Numbered from the stretch's first letter, positions 7,390-14,283 are shown. The stretch is 24,723 nucleotides of DNA from Chryseobacterium sp. (GCA_003248755.1 QFQW01000053.1:1-24723), one strand, 5' to 3'. Numbers and translations: made by a program. Notes: a model not told the origin generated them from the sequence alone.

Positions 7390-8469
7390 ATGAAAAAAAG
7401 TATTTTTATTCTTTTTGTTGGAATGTTTGGTATTACAAATGCTCAAATTCCAACAGGTTATTATGACAATACCAGTGGATTGACCGGGTATGCGCTTAAA
7501 ACAAAACTTGGAGAAATCATCACCGCTGGTTATCAAACAAAAAGCTACGATAACCTATATAATGGTTATCCCACAACTGACACTGATAGTTTTTATGAAA
7601 AAGATGGTTCTGTACTAGATATCTATTCTGAAAACCCTGCAGGAGCAGACCCTTACAACTATCAACACGGTGTAAAAAAATGTGGTAATTATTCTGTTGA
7701 AGGCGATTGTTACAACAGAGAACACTCGATTCCACAAAGTTTTTTTGATAAAGCAAGTCCAATGGTTTCTGATATTCACCATATTTTACCTACTGATGGA
7801 AAAGTTAATGGAATGAGAAGCAATTATCCTTATGGAAAAGTTAATAATCCAACATGGACTTCTAAAAACGGTTCAAAATTGGGGCCTAATGCTTCTTCTG
7901 GTTACTCAGGAACTGTGTTCGAGCCTATTAACGAGTTTAAAGGAGATGTTGCAAGAGTACTATTATATTTTGTAACAAGATATCAAACAAAACTTTCCGG
8001 ATTTTCTAGTGGAAATATGCTTAATACAAGTAATGTAAATAAAGGTCTTACAGATTGGGAACTCAACCTTATGTTACAATGGCATCAGCAAGACCCTGTT
8101 TCTGAAAGAGAAATTGTAAGAAATAATGCAGCTTATAATTATCAAAAAAATAGAAATCCTTTTATAGATCATCCAGAATGGGTTACTACAATTTGGGGAG
8201 CTGCTCCGCTAGCAGTAGATGATGCTTCTTTCTCTAAGAATCTTACAATTGCTCCAAATCCTGTAAAAGGTAATACAATTCAAGTAACAGGAGATAAAGA
8301 TCTTATTAAGAAATTCCAGAGAGCATTTATCTATAACATGGTTGGACAAAATGTACAAACCATTGAAAATCCTTTCCAAAATGGAAATACAATCACTCTT
8401 AATAATTTACCAAAAGGTATTTATATTTTAAAAACAGGAGAATTAAATACTAAATTTGTTGTTGAATAA
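7390..8469 (+). CDS. secreted endonuclease I family nuclease with T9SS sorting domain (copy 2)
   Basis: A 359-residue paralogue of the gene before it. It has a signal peptide (1-19, ending NAQ) and a catalytic domain with CYNREHSIPQ (His112) and SDIHHILPTDG (128-137, with the usual extra His131). FEPINEFKGDVARVLLYFVT follows, then WHQQDPVSEREIVRNNAAYN and RNPFIDHPEW. The T9SS sorting domain runs from about 278 to the end (SKNLTIAPNP ... ILKTGELNTKFVVE) and differs from copy 1 at only a handful of positions. Mature N-termini are also nearly identical (QIPTGYYD). Expected role is degradation of extracellular DNA/RNA for phosphate and nucleosides or biofilm remodelling. It has its own leader and terminator. 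Confidence 0.92.
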   Translation: MKKSIFILFVGMFGITNAQIPTGYYDNTSGLTGYALKTKLGEIITAGYQTKSYDNLYNGYPTTDTDSFYEKDGSVLDIYSENPAGADPYNYQHGVKKCGNYSVEGDCYNREHSIPQSFFDKASPMVSDIHHILPTDGKVNGMRSNYPYGKVNNPTWTSKNGSKLGPNASSGYSGTVFEPINEFKGDVARVLLYFVTRYQTKLSGFSSGNMLNTSNVNKGLTDWELNLMLQWHQQDPVSEREIVRNNAAYNYQKNRNPFIDHPEWVTTIWGAAPLAVDDASFSKNLTIAPNPVKGNTIQVTGDKDLIKKFQRAFIYNMVGQNVQTIENPFQNGNTITLNNLPKGIYILKTGELNTKFVVE

Positions 8470-8490
8470 ACAAGATGTATTTTGAACAAT

Positions 8491-8525
8491 AAAAAGACAG
8501 GATTGATCCCTGTCTTTTTTCAATT
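8491..8525 (+). terminator. Rho-independent terminator after nuclease copy 2
   Basis: AAAAAGACAGG (8491-8501) pairs perfectly with CCTGTCTTTTT (8509-8519), 7-nt loop, followed by further T. The stem core GACAG/CTGTC is the same as in the copy 1 terminator, which suggests the duplicated unit included the terminator. Confidence 0.85.
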
Positions 8526-8642
8526 TAATCAATAAAAAATATTAATATTAAAATAATGAAAATTTTTATTTTTTTAAATGATTAAAAACTACAATGTTAA
8601 TAAAATAAAATATTAAACATTAAATATATTTTATAAATTAGG

Positions 8643-8661
8643 CGCCCTTAATTTTTTTGAA
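8643..8661 (+). repeat. 19-nt leader shared by nuclease copies 2 and 3 (second instance)
   Basis: Identical to 7371-7389 and, as there, directly abutting the ATG. The identity continues over the first coding bases (ATGAAAAAA). Confidence 0.8.
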
Positions 8662-9723
8662 ATGAAAAAATCTATTCTTTTTTTACTTGTTGGAATATTT
8701 GGCTTAAAAAATGCACAAATACCAACAGGTTATTATGATGGAACCGATGGACTTACCGGCTCTACACTTAAAACCAAACTAAGCCAGATTGTAACCAATG
8801 GTCATCAGGACAAAGGTTATAACTGGGCTGTTTTTGCAACTGCTGATAGAGACAAATATTATGAAAATGACAATTCAGTATTAGATGTTTATTCTGAAAA
8901 TCCAACAGGCACAGACCCGTATAAATATACTATTGGGACCAATCAATGTGGAAGCTATAGTGGAGAAGGCTCATGCTATAACAGGGAACATTCTATTCCA
9001 AAATCAACGTTCAATGATGCCACGCCAATGCATAATGATTATCATCACCTCTTGCCTACCGATGGATATGTCAATGGAAAAAGAAGCAACTGGCCTTACG
9101 GAGAAGTTGGAACAGCAAGCTGGACTTCCAAAAATGGTTCAAAGCTAGGGACAAGTAAGCTGAATGGATATTCCGGAACCGTTTTCGAACCAATCAACGA
9201 GTTCAAAGGTGATATCGCAAGGATCTATTTTTATTTTGCAACAAGATATCAGTCTCAGATCACTACATTCAATTATGATATGTATGACGGTTCTACTTTC
9301 AAAGTTTTTGCTGAGCCATTTTTATCTATGTTACTGAGATGGCATCAGCAAGATCCTGTTTCTCAGAAAGAAATTGACAGAAACAATGCAGTTTACAACT
9401 ACCAGGGAAACAGAAATCCTTATGTTGATCATCCGGAATATATCGCAAAAATCTGGGGAACTGTAATGGCGGTAGATGACATTTCATTCTCCAAAAATCT
9501 TACAATTGCTCCTAATCCTGTAAAAGGTAATACAATCCAGGTAACCGCAGATAAAGATTTGAAACAAATTAAAACTGCATTCATTTATAATACTGTTGGG
9601 CAAAATGTTCAGACTATTGAAAATCCTTTTCAGGACGGAAATACAATTACTTTGAAAAGTCTGTCTAAAGGTGTCTATATCCTAAAAACAGGAGAATTGA
9701 ACACGAAATTTATAGTTGATTAA
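8662..9723 (+). CDS. secreted endonuclease I family nuclease with T9SS sorting domain (copy 3)
   Basis: The 353-residue third tandem paralogue. It has a signal peptide (1-19, NAQ), the active-site motif CYNREHSIPK (His110), NDYHHLLPTDG (126-135), FEPINEFKGDIARIYFYFAT, WHQQDPVSQKEIDRNNAVYN and RNPYVDHPEY. The T9SS sorting domain (about 272-353) is again almost identical to the other copies and ends in IVD instead of IVE. The segment after FATRYQS is the most different from copies 1 and 2 and lies near the expected substrate groove, so specificities may differ; that is inference. All catalytic residues are intact, so no copy looks dead. A strong terminator follows. Confidence 0.92.
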   Translation: MKKSILFLLVGIFGLKNAQIPTGYYDGTDGLTGSTLKTKLSQIVTNGHQDKGYNWAVFATADRDKYYENDNSVLDVYSENPTGTDPYKYTIGTNQCGSYSGEGSCYNREHSIPKSTFNDATPMHNDYHHLLPTDGYVNGKRSNWPYGEVGTASWTSKNGSKLGTSKLNGYSGTVFEPINEFKGDIARIYFYFATRYQSQITTFNYDMYDGSTFKVFAEPFLSMLLRWHQQDPVSQKEIDRNNAVYNYQGNRNPYVDHPEYIAKIWGTVMAVDDISFSKNLTIAPNPVKGNTIQVTADKDLKQIKTAFIYNTVGQNVQTIENPFQDGNTITLKSLSKGVYILKTGELNTKFIVD

Positions 9724-9749
9724 TTATCTTAAACAAATATTAAAACCTT

Positions 9750-9781
9750 AAAATCAGTTGCTTTGGCAGCTGATTTTTTTT
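9750..9781 (+). terminator. Rho-independent terminator after nuclease copy 3
   Basis: AAAATCAGTTGC (9750-9761) pairs with GCAGCTGATTTT (9766-9777), 12 bp with one G-U pair, 4-nt loop TTTG, then T run. Its sequence is unrelated to the terminators of copies 1 and 2. Confidence 0.88.
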
Positions 9782-9809
9782 ACCTTGAAACTTCTAAAAA
9801 AATTTAAAT

Positions 9810-10478
9810 ATGAAATACCATAGACAGCTTTTCAAAAAGCTTTTTTTCTTTGCACTAATTCTCAACTCTTTCTTATTTTTCGCTCAGGATAAACCTTATT
9901 GGAAAGAAATTCAGGAGTTTAAAAGACTCGACCAAACCAAAGGAATTCCGAAAAAACCAATTCTATTTTTAGGAAGTTCTTCTTTTACTTATTGGAAAGA
10001 TGTGAATGATTATTTTCCCAACAAAAACATCGTAAATCGTGCGTTCGGAGGTTCCAGATTACTAGACCTTAATAATTATTCTGAAGAACTTTTAACACCA
10101 TACCATCCTAGACAAATTGTTATCTATTGTGGCGAAAATGATATCGCTACCGATAGCCCTACTCCAGCAGAAGTTCTGGAAAGATTCAAAACATTCTTTG
10201 GAAAGATTAGACAAAAGTATCCGAAAGTTCCTGTGGCCTATGTTTCCATAAAATATTCACCAAGCCGTGAACAATTTTGGCCACAGATGAAAGAACTTAA
10301 TGAATCAATAGAAGCCTTTCTCAAAACTCAAAAAAGAGCAAAATTTATTGATATAACCAAAGTAATGAACGACGAAAACGGAAGAGTAAGAAACGATATT
10401 TTCAAAGAAGATATGCTCCATATGAAACCGCAAGGTTATCAACTTTGGGCAAAGGTAATGAAGTCTTATTTAAAATAA
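9810..10478 (+). CDS. exported SGNH/GDSL-family hydrolase
   Basis: A 222-residue lipase/acylhydrolase-type enzyme with a signal peptide (1 to about 25, ending FFAQ). All four SGNH blocks are present. Block I is FLGSSSFTYW, with nucleophile Ser57 and Ser instead of the usual Asp in the GDS motif. Block II is NRAFGGS (Gly80), block III is YCGEND (Asn110) and block V is DMLHMKPQGY (Asp201, His204). The G-S-S form of block I occurs in GDSL relatives related to PAF-acetylhydrolase and carbohydrate esterases. It probably removes acyl groups from an extracytoplasmic lipid or polysaccharide; the substrate is not determined. It is monocistronic between two terminators. Confidence 0.88.
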   Translation: MKYHRQLFKKLFFFALILNSFLFFAQDKPYWKEIQEFKRLDQTKGIPKKPILFLGSSSFTYWKDVNDYFPNKNIVNRAFGGSRLLDLNNYSEELLTPYHPRQIVIYCGENDIATDSPTPAEVLERFKTFFGKIRQKYPKVPVAYVSIKYSPSREQFWPQMKELNESIEAFLKTQKRAKFIDITKVMNDENGRVRNDIFKEDMLHMKPQGYQLWAKVMKSYLK

Positions 10479-10500
10479 TTTTCAAAAAATCATATCAATC

Positions 10501-10536
10501 CCTTAATCTTCAAACAATTAAGGAATTTTTATTTTT
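10501..10536 (+). terminator. Rho-independent terminator after the SGNH hydrolase
   Basis: CCTTAAT (10501-10507) pairs with ATTAAGG (10517-10523), followed by AATTTTTATTTTT. The stem is short and AT-rich but well placed, 22 nt after the stop. Confidence 0.65.
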
Positions 10537-10539
10537 AAT

Positions 10540-10569
10540 TTGTATTTATTCTAAATTAATTTATATTTG
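10540..10569 (+). promoter_or_regulatory. consensus Bacteroidetes promoter for the cysteine-rich peptide
   Basis: TTG (10540-10542), 19-nt spacer, TATATTTG (10562-10569): an exact match to the TTG-N19-TAnnTTTG pattern of primary-sigma promoters in this phylum. The ATG follows only 5 nt after the -7 box, so the transcript would be leaderless or nearly so. Confidence 0.7.
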
Positions 10570-10574
10570 CAGCT

Positions 10575-10727
10575 ATGATTCAACCAGTTATAGCTTTCAA
10601 AATTGCTCCGCTTGCTCCGGCATACAGAAACGATGAAATGTTGTATTGCGACAAGAAAAAATGCTGCAAAAAATTCAAGAAAGGAAAGCGTTGCAAAAAA
10701 TGTCCCGGAAGAGCTAAAATCAGCTAA
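10575..10727 (+). CDS. 50-residue basic cysteine-rich peptide of unknown function
   Basis: An open frame from ATG at 10575 to TAA at 10725-10727 encodes a 50-residue protein. The N-terminal half is neutral (MIQPVIAFKIAPLAPAYRND). The C-terminal half is very basic and carries five cysteines in the pattern C-x4-C-C-x8-C-x2-C (YCDKKKCCKKF, RCKKCPG). A two-pair layout like this could bind a metal (zinc-ribbon-like) or contact nucleic acid; this is inference. Support for a real gene: a consensus promoter directly upstream, a terminator before it, and an end defined by lysine/cysteine-rich sequence rather than drift. I do not recognise a named family. Its 3' end overlaps the convergent DnaJ-domain gene by 8 nt. 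Confidence 0.7.
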   Translation: MIQPVIAFKIAPLAPAYRNDEMLYCDKKKCCKKFKKGKRCKKCPGRAKIS

Positions 10728-11364
10728 ACATCAGCCACACAATCAAAGCAACTAATACTAAAAATATAAGTACAGAAGTCATCTTGGAAAGGTTGATTTC
10801 TTTTTTTTGTGGCTTTTGGAAAGTTTCAGAAGGATTATTTAACGATTCTTTTTCCTCAGAATTCGGCTCCGATTCTGCTAATTCAGTAATGGTAATTCCC
10901 TGGACGATAGTTTTATGAAGAACCGTATTGGTTGCATGAAGTAGAATTTGAAATTTCCCCTGAGAATCAAATTCTTTAATCCTAATCGTTCTTTCACCAT
11001 TCGGTTTTTCTAATCCGAAAGGAACTATTTTCACCAGGTCGGCATCATAAGTATTCCAGTAAACAGTAATTTCTTCTCCTACTTTTGCACGGATTTTACT
11101 CGCAGAAAAGCTCTTGATTTTCGGAGGAAGAATGCTTTTGACATTTCGTTTCTGACTGTCAAGATTCTGGTCATAAAGCCGCCTTCTATCCTTATCAGTC
11201 AATGTTTCATAAGCTTCCTGAACCTCCCTGAATCTATCCGAGAAGAACTCATCATTATCATTTTTATCCGGATGATATTTTAGAGACAGTTTTCTGTACG
11301 CTTTTTTGATGTCTTCCGCAGAAGCATTTTGAGGAATTCCGAGAAAGTAGTAGTAATCCTTCAC
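10720..11364 (-). CDS. DnaJ-domain protein with C-terminal membrane anchor
   Basis: A 214-residue protein with a complete J-domain at residues 1-66, including the Hsp70-stimulating HPD motif (31-33) and helix IV ending in YDQ. It lacks the G/F region, zinc finger and substrate domain of true DnaJ. A middle segment (about 85-160) looks like a beta-rich, possibly Ig-like domain (EITVYWNTYDADLVKIVPFG, GERTIRI, KFQILLHATN), then a charged linker and one membrane helix (about 193-213) at the very C-terminus. It may recruit DnaK to the membrane. Convergent with, and overlapping by 8 nt, the cysteine-rich peptide gene. Family sure, role unknown. Confidence 0.88.
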   Translation of the reverse strand: MKDYYYFLGIPQNASAEDIKKAYRKLSLKYHPDKNDNDEFFSDRFREVQEAYETLTDKDRRRLYDQNLDSQKRNVKSILPPKIKSFSASKIRAKVGEEITVYWNTYDADLVKIVPFGLEKPNGERTIRIKEFDSQGKFQILLHATNTVLHKTIVQGITITELAESEPNSEEKESLNNPSETFQKPQKKEINLSKMTSVLIFLVLVALIVWLMFS

Positions 11365-11399
11365 AAAGCAAATTTAATGATTTCAAAACTTTTCATCAA

Positions 11400-11433
11400 T
11401 AAAAAAACGGAAAGCTCATACTTCCCGTTTTTC
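11400..11433 (-). terminator. Rho-independent terminator after the 79-residue gene
   Basis: On the minus strand AAAAACGGGAAG pairs with CTTTCCGTTTTT (one mismatch) and runs into seven T. It lies 28 nt beyond the stop of the minus-strand gene 11461-11700 and separates it from the DnaJ-domain gene. Confidence 0.75.
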
Positions 11434-11460
11434 TAACAATTTAATTTAATTTTCTAAAAA

Positions 11461-11700
11461 TTATTCCGCAGTTCTTGGTCTGCAGCATCCTTTTCTGAAT
11501 TGCGTTCTCACTTTTTCTTTTAGCGAGTTGTATTCCTCGTCATTCATCGTTCTGATTCTGTCCGCAAATCCGAACGGCGTTCTTTCTTTCACCTCATACT
11601 CGTCCAAGATACCTCTTACGAATGCTTTTCTTTTTTGTGCTTTTTTGGCGATGATTGCGATAGCTGCTAAACCTGCGATTGCTAAAATTCCTTTTTTCAT
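11461..11700 (-). CDS. small conserved-looking membrane-anchored protein, unknown function
   Basis: A 79-residue protein: a short hydrophobic N-terminal helix (GILAIAGLAAIAIIA, residues 4-18) followed by a basic stop-transfer patch (KKAQKRK), then a soluble tail with a Pro-Phe-Gly-Phe segment and a charged helix (MNDEEYNSLKEKVRTQFRKG) ending in CCRPR. This looks like a small inner-membrane protein with its tail in the cytoplasm. ATG at 11700 and a terminator just after the stop support it being a gene. I do not recognise the family and assign no function. Confidence 0.65.
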   Translation of the reverse strand: MKKGILAIAGLAAIAIIAKKAQKRKAFVRGILDEYEVKERTPFGFADRIRTMNDEEYNSLKEKVRTQFRKGCCRPRTAE

Positions 11701-11866
11701 TTTTTTAAAGTTTTACGTTTTACATTTAGGAAGACGTCATCATATATTTTTTACCTTAAATATTTTTTCTTGTCCCTTTATACTTATGCTGGATTACAGT
11801 TAGAAACTTTGGCAAAATATTTATATCTACTCAAAATCTTAACCAAATAAAACAATAATATAACTT

Positions 11867-12309
11867 ATGATGAGAAAACTATTCATTATTTCTTTATTTC
11901 TAATTGCCGCCGATTATGTAAATACACAGAAAATTGAAATAAAAGACAACGATGTTCTTTTGGATGGAAATTTAATATTAAATTAATTCTAGTCAATATT
12001 CATTCTACAGCCTTAACGACAATGAAATTTTAATGTTCAAATCGTTTGATAACGAAACTCCATAATATATTGATGATGATGATAATTATGTACTAAATTT
12101 TCTAGAACAAAAAAGTAAAAGTCCAATCTACAAATTTTACAAAAGTTGCTTCAGGATTGGGAATGAATTCTAGAAAGAATATGAAAAAAATACTAACTTG
12201 GCTACTCAAAGAAAAAGTCTTGTTGACTGATGGAAAATTAAATCCCGATAAAGTAAATATCTTATTTGAAAAATATGATGATAATATCACTCAAAGAACA
12301 CTTAGATAA
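11867..12309 (+). pseudogene. decayed gene for a small secreted protein (two frameshifts, one in-frame stop)
   Basis: From ATG 11867 the frame reads MMRKLFIISLFLIAADYVNT, a signal-peptide-like start, then KIEIKDNDVLLDGN and a stop at 11984-11986. A second frame takes over (SSQYSFYSLNDNEILMFKSF) up to a TAA at 12063-12065, where CAA (Gln) would fit, then IDDDDNYVLNFLEQK. After a run of six A near 12108-12113 the third frame continues KVKVQSTNFTKVASGLGMNS to a natural stop at 12307-12309 (ITQRTLR). The three pieces join into one coherent protein of about 145 residues, so this is a broken gene. A hairpin terminator follows. The family was not identified with certainty. 11701-11866 upstream is AT-rich with nothing recognisable. 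Confidence 0.8.
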
Positions 12310-12331
12310 ATCTTCAAAATGAATTAAAAAG

Positions 12332-12362
12332 ACCGTTTTACATTTTGATTGTAAAGCGGTTT
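12332..12362. terminator. bidirectional hairpin terminator
   Basis: ACCGTTTTACA (12332-12342) pairs with TGTAAAGCGGT (12350-12360), 11 bp with one G-U, 7-nt loop. The plus side has only a short T run; the minus side runs into CTTTTTAATT. It is shared by the pseudogene and the convergent DUF1684 gene. Confidence 0.7.
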
Positions 12363-12374
12363 TGAATGTTAAAA

Positions 12375-12989
12375 TCAATGATGATAAACATCCTCATACA
12401 TCACGCCGGCTTCAATTCTTATGGGTAATTTGTTTTCCGCCGGGACAATTGGGCAATTGTAATCAAAAGCATTGTAGGCACAATAAGGCTGATACGATTG
12501 ATTGAAATCCAAAACAATTTCGTTTCCGGCAGGAATTTTCAAATCCATATATTTTCCGCCACCGTAAGTTTCCTTTTCATTGGTTTCATCACGAAAAGGC
12601 AGGAAAAGATAATCTTTATACTTATCCATTTTCATCAAATCCAAACTTTGATACAAAGTCAATGTCAATGGTTTTCCGTCCAATTCAAAAGTCGCTTTTC
12701 CATATTCCTGATATTGTTTAAATTTTCCCGAAGAAGTTGGCAATTCAAACGGAACAGGATTTTCTGTTTTTACAAATTTCGCAGTAATTCTATATTTCAG
12801 ATTGATTGGAAAGAACGGATGTTTTTTGAAATTTTTCAGATTATCTCCTCGCAAAGGCGTTTCTTTTGGATTCAGATATTCTGCATTCAATTCTTTTTGA
12901 AATTTTTTTATCGATGCAATATTTTCTTTTTCAGTCTGAGCATTCAGAAACAAAGACAATAGGATGAATAGGAAAGTTAATTTTTTCAT
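12375..12989 (-). CDS. exported DUF1684 family protein
   Basis: A 204-residue protein with a signal peptide (1 to about 18, ending NAQ). The body carries DUF1684 (PF07920) landmarks: an early FPINLKYRITAKF strand, GKATFELDGKPLTLTLYQS, FLPFRDETNEKETYGGGKYMDL, the DFNQSYQPYCAYNAFDYNCP segment and a C-terminal ENKLPIRIEAG. The family is widespread and structurally a small beta-rich domain; its biochemical role is not established. Cys residues in YCAY and YNCP may be paired in the periplasm. The 99-nt gap upstream holds short CACAAA repeats. Family assignment is good, function unknown. Confidence 0.85.
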   Translation of the reverse strand: MKKLTFLFILLSLFLNAQTEKENIASIKKFQKELNAEYLNPKETPLRGDNLKNFKKHPFFPINLKYRITAKFVKTENPVPFELPTSSGKFKQYQEYGKATFELDGKPLTLTLYQSLDLMKMDKYKDYLFLPFRDETNEKETYGGGKYMDLKIPAGNEIVLDFNQSYQPYCAYNAFDYNCPIVPAENKLPIRIEAGVMYEDVYHH

Positions 12990-13001
12990 AGCTTTTTAAA
13001 A

Positions 13002-13067
13002 CACAAAGGTCACAAATTTTTGCACAAGGTTCACAAATATGAATAAAATTCTTGTGCTATTTGTGAA
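13002..13067. repeat. cluster of paired CACAA(A/G) repeats, two direct and one inverted
   Basis: CACAAA or CACAAG occurs at 13002, 13011, 13023 and 13032 on the plus strand, and as the complement at 13051 (CTTGTG) and 13060 (TTTGTG). Within each pair the spacing is exactly 9 nt. As a result GCACAAG (13022-13028) pairs with CTTGTGC (13051-13057) and TTCACAAAT (13030-13038) pairs with ATTTGTGAA (13059-13067) in an A-B-A'-B' order. It fills the gap between the AI-2E transporter and DUF1684 genes. Confidence 0.6.
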
Positions 13068-13088
13068 CAACATTAGTGTTATTAGCGT

Positions 13089-14222
13089 TTAAACTTCTTC
13101 GTTAATTTTATCAGACTTCAACTCAGCTTTTTTCTTCTGAAAATACTTATCAAAAGTCGATTTGAAAACCGGAACTTCATCATCTTCTCCCATCAGGAAT
13201 CCCCAAGATTGAAGACCTTCTACTCTATCAAAAATGATTTTAAGAATCGCCAAAACCGGAATCGTCAAAAACATTCCTGCAATTCCCCAAAGCATTTCGC
13301 CGATGACCAAGCCGATAATCACAATCAGAGAATTGATTTTCACTTTGGAACCCACAACTCTTGGCATTATGATATTTCCGTCAATTGCGTGAATCACAAC
13401 AATAGCAATCACTATAAACAAAACATGACTGATTCCCGAAGTCGCAAACGTAATCAAGGCACCAATCAGCAAAGCAATAAAAATCCCGATGTAAGGAAGG
13501 ATATTCAGAATTCCTGTGATGATTGCCAGCATAAAATTATACTTTACTCCGATAATTGTATAAGCTATCAAAGATAAAATCGTTACAATAATCATCTGCA
13601 AAAACAATCCGACAAGATATTTTTTCACCATAAACTGGATACTATGAACAACTTCAAAAACTGTTTTGTGGTGTGTTTCTGTAAAGCTTGCTACTAAAAA
13701 TTTGAGAAGATGTGTTCTGTACAAAAGGAAAAATAAGGCAAACAAAAACGTAAAACCTGTCAGCATCAAAATATATCCAATTGATTTCAATGCCCTTTCC
13801 AAAATCGCAGTTCCGGTACTGATAGATTTTTTTGCTGTGTCATTCAGATATTCCAACTGGTCGCGCCTTCTGACTCCGAAAGTTTTGGAAATCCAGCTTT
13901 GCAAATCATCCGTTAATGTGATAAATTGTTTTTGAAACTGAGGCCAATCATTCGATAATTTTGCTACCTGCATCGAAATTCCGTAAATCACACCTCCAAT
14001 AATTGCCAATGCTAAAAGACTTGCCACAATAGAAGACAAACTTCTCGGAAATCTCAATCTTCTCTCCATAAAACGGGAAAGCGGTGTTAACAAAATCGCC
14101 ACAAGCAATCCTAAAATCATCGGAACAAAAATCTGCTCACCAATGATTGCAAGAAATCCTAAAATAACAATGCTAATGAGAATGCAAGATAACTTGAAAT
14201 AAAAAGGATAAGTCTGATTCAT
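13089..14222 (-). CDS. AI-2E family transporter (PF01594, formerly UPF0118)
   Basis: A polytopic inner-membrane protein of 377 residues, normal for the family. Hydrophobic helices lie at about 10-50, 62-85, 150-170 and 205-315, with the amphipathic region (about 85-145, including WPQFQKQFITLTDDLQSW) between. The C-terminal half has the family's typical sequence: LNILPYIGIFIALLIGALI, then IDGNIIMPRVVGSKVKINSL and GMFLTIPVLAILKIIFDRVE. Members have been linked to autoinducer-2 export (TqsA) or Na+/H+ antiport; the substrate here cannot be inferred. It is followed on the same strand by DUF1684, but the 99-nt repeat-filled gap argues against tight coupling. Confidence 0.9.
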   Translation of the reverse strand: MNQTYPFYFKLSCILISIVILGFLAIIGEQIFVPMILGLLVAILLTPLSRFMERRLRFPRSLSSIVASLLALAIIGGVIYGISMQVAKLSNDWPQFQKQFITLTDDLQSWISKTFGVRRRDQLEYLNDTAKKSISTGTAILERALKSIGYILMLTGFTFLFALFFLLYRTHLLKFLVASFTETHHKTVFEVVHSIQFMVKKYLVGLFLQMIIVTILSLIAYTIIGVKYNFMLAIITGILNILPYIGIFIALLIGALITFATSGISHVLFIVIAIVVIHAIDGNIIMPRVVGSKVKINSLIVIIGLVIGEMLWGIAGMFLTIPVLAILKIIFDRVEGLQSWGFLMGEDDEVPVFKSTFDKYFQKKKAELKSDKINEEV

Positions 14223-14283
14223 ATTATTAGAGGTTAGAAGTTAGGTTTTAGAAATTACATTAAATTCTAAATTCTTTTATTGT

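Noticed and set aside
8885..9148. 87-codon frame within nuclease copy 3
   Set aside because: Shadow of the conserved nuclease reading frame; the active-site region explains the lack of stops.
10445..10636. 63-codon frame overlapping the SGNH hydrolase 3' end
   Set aside because: It runs through the terminator and promoter and overlaps the better-supported 50-residue gene in another frame.
12498..12962. 154-codon plus-strand frame opposite the DUF1684 gene
   Set aside because: Phe/Ile/Gln-rich antisense shadow with no domain pattern.
13002..13067. CRISPR array
   Set aside because: Repeat units are only 6 nt with irregular 9- and 12-nt steps and one inverted pair; there are no spacers of uniform length and no cas genes.
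13209..13577. 122-codon plus-strand frame opposite the AI-2E transporter
   Set aside because: Very rich in Asn, His, Gln and Arg, the usual antisense reflection of a hydrophobic membrane protein.
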